Of a DNA stretch of 64,000 nucleotides, positions 51,264 through 58,269 are shown piece by piece (within the stretch, counting starts at the first letter, position 1; each line of letters starts with the position of its first letter). The stretch covers positions 1 through 64,000 of the forward strand of contig JAVBRB010000020.1 of assembly GCA_031548515.1 (NCBI GenBank), written 5' to 3'. Source of the stretch: UBA940 sp031548515 (GTDB lineage: Bacteria > Bacteroidota > Bacteroidia > Bacteroidales > Rikenellaceae). The position numbers were made by a program, and so were the translations under genes. Below the pieces are notes generated by a model that saw only the letters and a program-made list of their open reading frames with translations, made no database searches and was not told the DNA's origin.

Positions 51264-51381
51264 CAAAAGTTTTGCAAAACTAATGAAAATTCCTCTAATT
51301 TACTCTTTTTCACAATCGTGCCATTTTGCATCTGCAGACGATCTTCATAATTGTATCCAATAAAAACACCCCAAAAGTTTT

Positions 51382-51406
51382 TGTCCAACTTTTGGGGTGC
51401 AGTTCA
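51382..51406 (-). mobile_element. Solitary IS3-family-like terminal inverted repeat
   Basis: Read leftward the 25 nt begin TGAACTGCACCCCAAAAG and end TTGGACA, which I recognise as the kind of terminal repeat found on IS3-family (IS150-group) elements. There is no transposase ORF or second end nearby, so it would be a remnant. The same bases form one arm of a hairpin. Confidence 0.45.
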
Positions 51407-51558
51407 ATTGTTTTGCGAAGCAAAATAATCATCGACCGAGCGCCGACCGTCGGCCGGTGGAGGTATCTTGCGAGGGAGATAACTAAAAGGGTGCTACCCA
51501 GCCGCAAGCGGCGGGGTAGTTCAATTCGGTCAGGCCTGTTCGTTTACAGATAAAAAGG

Positions 51559-52086
51559 CTACTCGGTTTTGACCTTTATCACTTCGAATTTCGGGTCGAG
51601 GTCCATGTTGCCGTCGAACGACATGCCCTGCTTGTTAATGGCATTTATGTTCAGAAAAGCCTCGCCTGTGGGATAAATCTCGAGGTTGAAAGTATAATCG
51701 TCTTCATCGGACCGTGCGTTGAACGTAATGAGATGCTGTCCCTTTTTACCTTCTTTCACGCTATAGCCGGTGATGGGTGCTTCAAAACTCAGGCCCTCGC
51801 CACCGCCGAACGGAATGGTGTAGGCACGTCCGAAATAAGGTAGGAAAGACTCCACACGGTCGCCGATCACAGATACGAAATAAGGATAATTCAGTGCAAA
51901 AGAAGGTCCCGCCATGGGAAACGCCCTGTCGAAATCCACCTTATACATCCTTTTGTCCAGCATCTGCTGTACCAACTGCTGCGTCGCGGCGTCTTTTTCA
52001 CTTGCCGCGGCCGATTGGGTCGCAGAGCAGGAAGCCATAGCCGCCATGCTTCCGACCAGAGCGAGAATAACAAATAATCTTTTCAT
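51559..52086 (-). CDS. DUF4251 lipoprotein
   Basis: The 175-residue protein starts MKRLFVILALVGSMAAMASC, with the lipid at the final Cys. It carries the DUF4251 core PYFGRAYTIPFGGGEGLSFEAP and KGQHLITFNARSDEDDYTF. DUF4251 (PF14059) is a Bacteroidota family without known role. ATG 52086 is used; the codon two earlier is TTG. It is last in the leftward AraC-TonB-calycin cluster, 109 nt after the preceding gene, so it may have its own promoter. Confidence 0.87.
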   Translation of the reverse strand: MKRLFVILALVGSMAAMASCSATQSAAASEKDAATQQLVQQMLDKRMYKVDFDRAFPMAGPSFALNYPYFVSVIGDRVESFLPYFGRAYTIPFGGGEGLSFEAPITGYSVKEGKKGQHLITFNARSDEDDYTFNLEIYPTGEAFLNINAINKQGMSFDGNMDLDPKFEVIKVKTE

Positions 52087-52195
52087 ATTCAATAAGTTTT
52101 AATCAATTTTACAACATTGCATTCCATCATATGCAAATACTGTACAAAACTCGCACCGCAGCAGATTTTTTATGCGTGAATATGAAAAGCCGTGG

Positions 52196-52660
52196 TTATT
52201 CAGCCGCCACTACCGTTCCGGAGAACGATGTCGGGAAAGTACCGAACATCGTATCGAAAGAGAGTTCCGATGCAGTGACAGATCCTTCCATATCAGTAAT
52301 CGTGTATACAGGGAATTCTCCGCCCATGGCAATCGGAACGATCCCGTCGCCGCTGAGCGCAATGGCCTTGTCCGTCTCCACAGTGGTCACTCCGGGGATA
52401 GTAATATCCATCTTCGGCATCATCTCCGCAAATTTGACCTGTTCCATTTTGATCTCGGCCGTACCGTCATCGCCAAACGTGATCCTAACAGCCACGTTCT
52501 CTTTGACAAACGGACTGTCGCTGTCAGGGCTGACGGTCACGGTCCCCACATAAGTTCCGTCTTCGACAGTTACGGGATCGTTGTCGTTTCCGTCGTTGTT
52601 TTTGTCGCATGACGACGCGAAAAGGGTTGCGGCGGCAAAAAGAAAGATAATTTTTTTCAT
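52196..52660 (-). CDS. Calycin-like beta-barrel lipoprotein
   Basis: The 154-residue protein has lipobox ASSC (Cys18) and then an Asp/Asn-rich linker. A lipocalin-like barrel (GTYVGTVTVSPDSDS, VAVRITFGDDGTAEIKM, SVTASELSFD, SGTVVAAE) ends it. It fits the calycin-like domain (PF13944) found beside Bacteroidota TonB receptors. It begins 14 nt after the receptor, so they are one unit, and may capture the ligand at the cell surface or in the periplasm. Confidence 0.82.
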   Translation of the reverse strand: MKKIIFLFAAATLFASSCDKNNDGNDNDPVTVEDGTYVGTVTVSPDSDSPFVKENVAVRITFGDDGTAEIKMEQVKFAEMMPKMDITIPGVTTVETDKAIALSGDGIVPIAMGGEFPVYTITDMEGSVTASELSFDTMFGTFPTSFSGTVVAAE

Positions 52661-52674
52661 AGAGCTATAAAGAT

Positions 52675-54942
52675 TTAAAAATTTATGTCGAATGAGATTC
52701 CGAAACGCAGCGGCTTCCCGCGCTGCACGAAAGAGTTGCCCACCGATTTGAAATAAAAAGTATAATATTCCGTATTAGTGAGGTTGCGTCCCCACAGGCA
52801 GACAGCGATCTTCCGCATATTCAGCGTCGCCGAAGCGTTCAACAGGCCGTAGAAAAACTGGGATATGGTGTTCGACTCGTTCCAGTAAATCGGCCCCGCC
52901 CCCTGCCATGACACGCTCAGCATTATGTCATCGGCCCACCGCCATGGCAGCGGCTGGCTGTAGACACATTCTGCAAAAACGGTATTCTGCGGCACATAAG
53001 GAACGTACATACCCGAATAATCCATGGTAATGTTTTCCCCGTTCTCATTCCTTCCGCCAGTAAGGTATTCTGTGAATTTCGCATTGGTGTAGCCGTAATT
53101 TCCCGTGAGTCGGAACCGGCCGGGACGGTAGGACACGGACAATTCGGCACCGCAGCTGCGCGAACGGCCCGCGTTGGACATCATGCGTCCTGTCGTCTGT
53201 CCCGGCGGGAAGACCGTGATCTGCTGGTCGCGCAGATCTATGTAAAACAGCGCCGCATCCACTGACAGGCGACTTTCAGGCCACTCCAAGTGCATGCCTG
53301 TCTCATAATTCCAACTGTATTCCGGCTTGTAGGAGATGGCCCGGTCGATGTCGTAGGCCGTTCCCATTCCGTCCGGATATATACCGAGATCGGCCATCAT
53401 ATCCAGCATCATCCTGTTTTGGAGTATATCGGAGAATATCTGGGTATTGTAACCGCCCGATTTATAGCCGCGCGTAACGGAAGCATACACTATCCCGGGG
53501 CCGGTATCGAAAGAAACCGACAGGTGGGGCATCAACTCGAAGAACTGTTTGCTCTGACGGCCGCTCATCTCCACCGGAAGAACCTTGTAATCGGGCATCG
53601 TCATGGTGAACCGGTAATTTATCGCCGCACTGTTGGAATAACTGATGGCCGTATGCTCATAGTCGGCCCTAAGCCCCGTCGCGAACTTCCACCGCCCCGC
53701 CAGCCAGGTCGACTGGTGGTACAGCGACGCTCCGAAAACCGGAAGCCGGAATGCGCTTTCTATCGGAAACGAGTCCTCCTCGATGCGGATACCCTCGCCC
53801 GGGAACATCTTCCCTATCTCTTTGTTGGCATTGGCAAGTATAAGTTCGTCTATGCCGTCGCGCTTGAAAACGACCGGGGCATCCATATCATTGCGCTTGT
53901 AAAAACCGAATGCACCCGTTATCCATCGCCACCGCCCCTTGTCGTGCGAACGGAACACTAATTCCTGCGTAGCCGCATGTTCGTGCTGGGTCTGCCGCAG
54001 CGTGAACATCGAGGCAGGACGGAAATCCTGATCGAGCCTCATATCGTCGGCAGTGAACTGATAGCTGGTCGTGGACGAGAACCTGAAACGGCCGCCTGCA
54101 TAACGGAAAGTCAACCCGTCGATAACGTTCACCCGTTCGTAGGAACATGGATCGTTATGGTTCACCGGCGAAATCGTACCGGTCTGTTCGTCGTAGAACG
54201 AATATGCGAATCCCCTCTGTTTTACATAGCCTCCAAAGAGCGTATTTTCGAGTGTCCACCCCCCTTTGAGAATAGCGACGAACTTCGTACGTCCGCTTTC
54301 GCTAAGCACGCGGTCGGCCGACGAGCCGTCATACCGGTTCGTAAAGAAACCGTCACTGTACATGTGGTTGAGCGCAACGGAAAATGCAAATTTATCAGAC
54401 GGACGATGGTATGTCGATGCACGCAATTCGGAGGTGTTCCCGTTGCCGTATCCACCGTGCAGGCGCGTACCTTGCCACTGCATCGGAGAAATAGTATGCA
54501 TATCGATAACCCCTGCAATCGTGTTACGCCCATAGAGGGTTCCCTGCGGGCCGCGCAGCACATACACCCGGCTGAGGTCATAAAGATCCTGGTCGTAGTT
54601 GTTCTTGTTGACAATGGGGATGTTGTCGATGTACAACCCAACCGCGGGCTGTTCCATACGAGCGCCAATGCCGCGCATATAGACCGAAGCGGTCATCTTC
54701 GAACCATAGTCGGCCTGCATGAAGTTGGGAACTGCAAAAGAAAGGTCTTTCGGCTCCAGTATGCGCTCCGACCTCAGCCTCTCCGCCGCAAACGAAGACA
54801 CAGACAGCGGTTCGTCGAAGAACTGCCCGTTGTGCTTGATCGGATATGCGGAAACGGTTATCTCCGTAATCGCGTGCATCGCAACGGAATCCGCTTCCGG
54901 CTGCAGTGGCAGCAACATCAACAATGCATATATGGGATTCAT
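52675..54942 (-). CDS. TonB-dependent outer-membrane receptor
   Basis: The 755-residue protein has a short signal-like N-terminus (MNPIYALLMLLPLQ) and no carboxypeptidase-like extension. A plug domain at about 40-160 holds VYMRGIGARMEQPAVGLYID, VLRGPQGTLYGRNTIAGVID. A 22-strand barrel ends in the aromatic signature RFGISFDINF. The FecA/siderophore-type architecture suggests uptake of a small metal chelate or vitamin rather than a SusC-type glycan. The divergent regulator is not needed: an AraC gene lies upstream on the same strand. Confidence 0.92.
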   Translation of the reverse strand: MNPIYALLMLLPLQPEADSVAMHAITEITVSAYPIKHNGQFFDEPLSVSSFAAERLRSERILEPKDLSFAVPNFMQADYGSKMTASVYMRGIGARMEQPAVGLYIDNIPIVNKNNYDQDLYDLSRVYVLRGPQGTLYGRNTIAGVIDMHTISPMQWQGTRLHGGYGNGNTSELRASTYHRPSDKFAFSVALNHMYSDGFFTNRYDGSSADRVLSESGRTKFVAILKGGWTLENTLFGGYVKQRGFAYSFYDEQTGTISPVNHNDPCSYERVNVIDGLTFRYAGGRFRFSSTTSYQFTADDMRLDQDFRPASMFTLRQTQHEHAATQELVFRSHDKGRWRWITGAFGFYKRNDMDAPVVFKRDGIDELILANANKEIGKMFPGEGIRIEEDSFPIESAFRLPVFGASLYHQSTWLAGRWKFATGLRADYEHTAISYSNSAAINYRFTMTMPDYKVLPVEMSGRQSKQFFELMPHLSVSFDTGPGIVYASVTRGYKSGGYNTQIFSDILQNRMMLDMMADLGIYPDGMGTAYDIDRAISYKPEYSWNYETGMHLEWPESRLSVDAALFYIDLRDQQITVFPPGQTTGRMMSNAGRSRSCGAELSVSYRPGRFRLTGNYGYTNAKFTEYLTGGRNENGENITMDYSGMYVPYVPQNTVFAECVYSQPLPWRWADDIMLSVSWQGAGPIYWNESNTISQFFYGLLNASATLNMRKIAVCLWGRNLTNTEYYTFYFKSVGNSFVQRGKPLRFGISFDINF

Positions 54943-54968
54943 CAGGACCGCAACGAATTTTTACGCTG

Positions 54969-54976
54969 CAAAATTA
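54969..54976 (-). promoter_or_regulatory. Promoter -7 box of the TonB receptor (TAATTTTG)
   Basis: Leftward TAnnTTTG match 27 nt before the receptor ATG. Confidence 0.55.
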
Positions 54977-55041
54977 GCCTTGCGGGACGGATGATTTTAG
55001 GACAAAACCGGACAGCGTTTGGACTGACACAAACTAATAAT

Positions 55042-55067
55042 AGGTATTGTCATAATTAAAAATACCT
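55042..55067. promoter_or_regulatory. Candidate AraC operator (aggtatt-N12-aatacct)
   Basis: An inverted repeat with 7-nt arms spaced 12 nt lies 66-91 nt upstream of the receptor -7 box, a plausible place for an activator. It is also just past the end of the AraC gene, so a weak hairpin is the alternative. Confidence 0.4.
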
Positions 55068-55098
55068 GATTAATTACAAAACACGATATTAATTCGCT

Positions 55099-55962
55099 CT
55101 ACGCCCTGTTCTTTTTTCTGTATTGGACGGGTGCAATACCTGTACTTTTCTTGAAAAGGCGAGAGAAATAGGCAGGGTCTTCAACGCCTACCCGCCCCGA
55201 TATTTCACCGACTGGCATATCCGTATTCATCAGCAGCGCCTTTGCTTCGAGTACTACGGCTTCGTGTATCCAAGCCACCGGCGGCTTGCCAGTAAACCGT
55301 TTCACAACTTTCTGCAGGTAATCGGAGGAGATACCGAGCCTGTCCGCATAATCGGCGACGGAAATCTTCAGGTCGCATTGCCCGAACACCGACTCGATGA
55401 ATCGGTTGCAGATGTTGCTCTCCACAGAAAGGTCGCGCGGATGCTCCGATGCTTCCTCTATTTCGATAAGCAGCAGCGCCAGATATGATTTTATGATGCG
55501 CGGACTGCCGCCGGATTCGTACTCTGAACAAAGCCTTTCGAAAATACCCGACACACAGGCCTGCACCTTTTCGTCGAACATGACTTTATGCGCGCCCCAT
55601 CGCCTAAGGGAGGCATAAGCCTGCATCGGATTAACGTTGCCGCTGACAAATCCTGTACTGAAGCCTCCCATATATCCTGCGCAGTTGTCGAAATAGCGCA
55701 CTGAAAAAGTCTGTCCGGCCGGAATGGAAGCGCACTCTCCCGCCTTGAACAAGTACAACTCGCCGCCTATATTCATCAGCGCCTCGCCTTCGGTGAGGTA
55801 AAAAAAACTGTGTATCGCAGAGTGGATTACCGGCCGCGGCCCTTCGACCTTGACGCCCCTCATATCCAACCGGCGAACGATGAAGAAATCGTCGTCGCCA
55901 TATGGCATTCTGCCGAACATCTCGGCCATCGCCGACGAGATTTTATTGTTACGCCCGTGCAC
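55099..55962 (-). CDS. AraC-family transcriptional regulator
   Basis: The 287-residue protein has an N-terminal cupin-like sensor (GGELYLFKAGECASIPAG) and a C-terminal AraC HTH pair (SVADYADRLGISSDYLQKVVK, then VGVEDPAYFSRLFKKSTGI). The reading starts at GTG 55962, which lies 6 nt after a TAATTTTG box, so a leaderless GTG start is possible; an ATG at 55929 is the alternative. It most likely controls the TonB receptor operon behind it. Confidence 0.87.
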   Translation of the reverse strand: MHGRNNKISSAMAEMFGRMPYGDDDFFIVRRLDMRGVKVEGPRPVIHSAIHSFFYLTEGEALMNIGGELYLFKAGECASIPAGQTFSVRYFDNCAGYMGGFSTGFVSGNVNPMQAYASLRRWGAHKVMFDEKVQACVSGIFERLCSEYESGGSPRIIKSYLALLLIEIEEASEHPRDLSVESNICNRFIESVFGQCDLKISVADYADRLGISSDYLQKVVKRFTGKPPVAWIHEAVVLEAKALLMNTDMPVGEISGRVGVEDPAYFSRLFKKSTGIAPVQYRKKNRA

Positions 55963-56366
55963 GATGGCAAAATTACTCTTTCTCGCATTAAAAACAAAAA
56001 AACGGTATTCAAAGACCTTCCGTCGCTTACCCTTAGGGCAAATACTTCGACTTGACAGATATTCTCTTGCAAGAGGAATCGATATAGAAATACATTTTGT
56101 AACCTTCGCTGTCTTACCACAGTTTCTTTCGGATCTTGCAGGCTTGGAACTTACCCAGGAGACCGAGACATGAATTGTGGTTGTACGACTCTAAACATAA
56201 TTATTTCACATAGTTACAGACAGCAGACGGAGAACCTTTTAGTGGGTGGTGCTATGGGGAGTTTGGGCGTAAAAACAGACTGTTTTCGTCGAATTTCAGA
56301 ACAAAATCCATGATTACCCAAAAGCAAAACGACCGACAATCCATTGATTATCAGCCGCCTTCCGAG
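55963..56366. other. Gene-free region between AraC gene and tRNA-Lys
   Basis: About 400 nt with no convincing ORF on either strand. It contains the AraC promoter box TAATTTTG (leftward, 55975-55968) and otherwise nothing I can name. Confidence 0.6.
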
Positions 56367-56439
56367 TGCTCCCTCTGGGGCTCGAACCCAGGACCCCAAC
56401 ATTAAGAGTGTCGTGCTCTACCAACTGAGCTAAAGAAGC
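56367..56439 (-). tRNA. tRNA-Lys (anticodon CTT)
   Basis: Read leftward: acceptor GCTTCTT pairs with AGGGAGC (several G-U), D stem GCTC/GAGC, anticodon stem CGACA/TGTTG with loop CTCTTAA giving anticodon CTT, T arm CTGGG-TTCGAGC-CCCAG, discriminator A. CCA is not encoded. Confidence 0.95.
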
Positions 56440-56586
56440 ATTTTCGAGGGGCAAATATAGTGCAAGCCGAGAGATAATGCAAATTTATTTGCAAATTATC
56501 ATAGGCGCAGCCTGTTTAAAACGGGTAGAAGCAAAAAAAATGTTAATTTTTTTAATGATAACCCGGAAGTTCACACTACCGGACAT

Positions 56587-57567
56587 CTACAACCCGGACA
56601 GGCTCTCTACAATCTTATGCTGCTCGGACAGGAAACTGATCCGCTCCTGCTCCCCGCTCCCGGTTATCATTACAGACTGTTTCTGCAAAGACCGCATCCA
56701 ACATTGCACAGCTTCAAACGTCGTCTGTTCGGTGGAAGCAATCCCGTCTAACAGGAACGCCTTTATTATCGTCAACCGCAGGTCGGGTGCCGATACATAT
56801 GTATAATTGGTATCCACATTCACACTGGAAATATAGATATTCACCTTTTTACCGGTTTCCCTGTATGCCCCGGCACGGGACAAGTCGTCTATATAGTCCA
56901 ATATCCTGAACAAATCGTCCATGATCGACCTTACTTCGGCACCGGAAATAAGGCCTACATAGTAAAAATATTCGATATTGGTAATCAGATACTGAAAAAG
57001 CATGCGGTCAAAAACGAAATCCACATTCAGATGCTTCGACCATGCCACATGTTCCCACTGTATCTTCTGCAGTCTGTCTACGATAACAATATCCTTATAA
57101 GGTACTACCTGCTCCGAACGGTTGGAGTGATATTTCCATTTGAACAGGTAAAATCTAAAAACGCTCTTATAATTTATATACAATGGCTGGGGCAATATAT
57201 TTGTGATCTCGCCTACCTGAACATCCGAATCCTTGCTGACAGATCTCATAATTTCGGTAATTTCCTCCATTATTGCGAAATCGGAGTCCGCCGGATCTAT
57301 GTATTCGATCAGTTTCATCCTGAACGGCTGCGTTTTCTGCGAAGGATCCTTTTCCAGATTATCCAGAGAGATTCCGAGTTTGCGCGAGATCGTCATGACT
57401 TCGTTAAAAGTAAACGGCACTTCCTTCCTCAATCTCCTGTATACGGCCTCTCTGGCCAAACACAGCGTCTCGGCAAGGGTATTCACAATCTCTACCTTCT
57501 GGGGGATTTTCTGTGCGATCTCTTTCAGGAAACTATCATATAACTCATCTTCTTTCATACATCTCAT
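56587..57567 (-). CDS. HTH transcriptional regulator (BetR-like N-terminus)
   Basis: The 326-residue protein has an N-terminal helix-turn-helix at about 20-75 (LAETLCLAREAVYRRLRKEVPFTF split over the HTH, then KLGISLDNL). A long C-terminal domain of about 240 residues, rich in aromatic residues and of unknown function, follows. Proteins of this build are numerous in gut Bacteroidales. ATG 57567 lies 7 nt after a TACATTTG box, so the mRNA seems leaderless; an ATG at 57558 is the alternative, and 57609 is excluded by the promoter. Confidence 0.75.
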   Translation of the reverse strand: MRCMKEDELYDSFLKEIAQKIPQKVEIVNTLAETLCLAREAVYRRLRKEVPFTFNEVMTISRKLGISLDNLEKDPSQKTQPFRMKLIEYIDPADSDFAIMEEITEIMRSVSKDSDVQVGEITNILPQPLYINYKSVFRFYLFKWKYHSNRSEQVVPYKDIVIVDRLQKIQWEHVAWSKHLNVDFVFDRMLFQYLITNIEYFYYVGLISGAEVRSIMDDLFRILDYIDDLSRAGAYRETGKKVNIYISSVNVDTNYTYVSAPDLRLTIIKAFLLDGIASTEQTTFEAVQCWMRSLQKQSVMITGSGEQERISFLSEQHKIVESLSGL

Positions 57568-57573
57568 ATCGTA

Positions 57574-57581
57574 CAAATGTA
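57574..57581 (-). promoter_or_regulatory. Promoter -7 box of the HTH gene (TACATTTG)
   Basis: Leftward TAnnTTTG match 7 nt before the ATG at 57567. Confidence 0.6.
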
Positions 57582-57656
57582 TCAACAATTCCGTGTTTTT
57601 TCCTATCAATAACGCCGGTCGCCCGATTTTCGTATTGCAGTCTTACATGTTTTCAC

Positions 57657-57664
57657 TATTTTTG
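57657..57664 (+). promoter_or_regulatory. Promoter -7 box of the phosphodiesterase gene (TATTTTTG)
   Basis: TAnnTTTG match whose G lies 6 nt before the ATG at 57670; leaderless mRNA likely. Confidence 0.6.
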
Positions 57665-57669
57665 AGCAT

Positions 57670-58161
57670 ATGAAACCAATAGGCATCATATCGGACACCC
57701 ACGGGTGTTTTGACAAACCGCTACAGGATTTTCTGGCGGGAGTAGACGAAATCTGGCATGCCGGAGATATCGGCTCGCTCGAACTGGCCGACCGCATAGC
57801 CGGATTCAAACCCCTTCGCGCGGTTTATGGAAACATCGACGCTACACCTACGAGGCGCGCATTCCGGAAGACCGAATTCTTTGAGTGCGAGGGCCTGCGG
57901 ATCATGATGACGCATATCGGAGGGTACTCTAATCGCTACGAGCAGTCTGTCGCCGAAACCATCTCGGCCGAAAAACCCGACATTCTGGTTACGGGGCACT
58001 CACACATACTGAAAATATTCCGTGACAAGACATTCGGCCTGCTCAATATCAATCCAGGGGCCGCCGGATGTTACGGAATCCACACGGTCAGGACAGCCGT
58101 TAGGCTTACCCTCGACAACGGTGAAGCACGTGACCTCGAAATCGGCGAGTGGCCGAGATAG
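57670..58161 (+). CDS. YfcE/MJ0936-type metallophosphoesterase
   Basis: The 163-residue protein has the full calcineurin-like set of metal ligands: SDTHG, HAGDIGS, YGNID, MTHIGGY and GHSHI. It most resembles small phosphodiesterases such as E. coli YfcE, which act on model diesters and perhaps cyclic nucleotides; the true substrate is unknown. It is monocistronic between two promoters. Confidence 0.92.
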   Translation: MKPIGIISDTHGCFDKPLQDFLAGVDEIWHAGDIGSLELADRIAGFKPLRAVYGNIDATPTRRAFRKTEFFECEGLRIMMTHIGGYSNRYEQSVAETISAEKPDILVTGHSHILKIFRDKTFGLLNINPGAAGCYGIHTVRTAVRLTLDNGEARDLEIGEWPR

Positions 58162-58240
58162 CCGTTCCGTCTTCCGGCGCACCGGGCCTCCATCTAATGA
58201 ATTTACAAATTCTATAAAATATTCCTATATAGGACTCCGT

Positions 58241-58248
58241 TATATTTG
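58241..58248 (+). promoter_or_regulatory. Promoter -7 box of the Clp ATPase gene (TATATTTG)
   Basis: Perfect match 22 nt before the ATG at 58270. It contains a TTG that would otherwise give a longer reading. Confidence 0.65.
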
Positions 58249-58269
58249 CCTAACAACGGAGATGGAATA

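Larger units (their letters stand above)
51231..51558. other. Gene-free AT-rich spacer with promoter, IS end and hairpins
   Basis: No gene is seen in these 328 nt. It holds the promoter of the small ORF, a 13-bp hairpin (51367-51379 with 51387-51399), an IS3-like end, a ttttgc-gaa-gcaaaa palindrome near 51413 and a further hairpin at 51494-51519 (ctaccc and gccgc nested stems). Confidence 0.6.

Noticed and set aside
51367..51399. Hairpin at 51367-51399 as a plain terminator
   Set aside because: No gene ends next to it and one arm coincides with an IS3-type end, so the IS remnant reading is preferred, at low confidence.
53977..55059. 360-codon plus-strand frame opposite the TonB receptor
   Set aside because: It is antisense to a complete receptor with clear plug and barrel motifs and is a codon-bias shadow.
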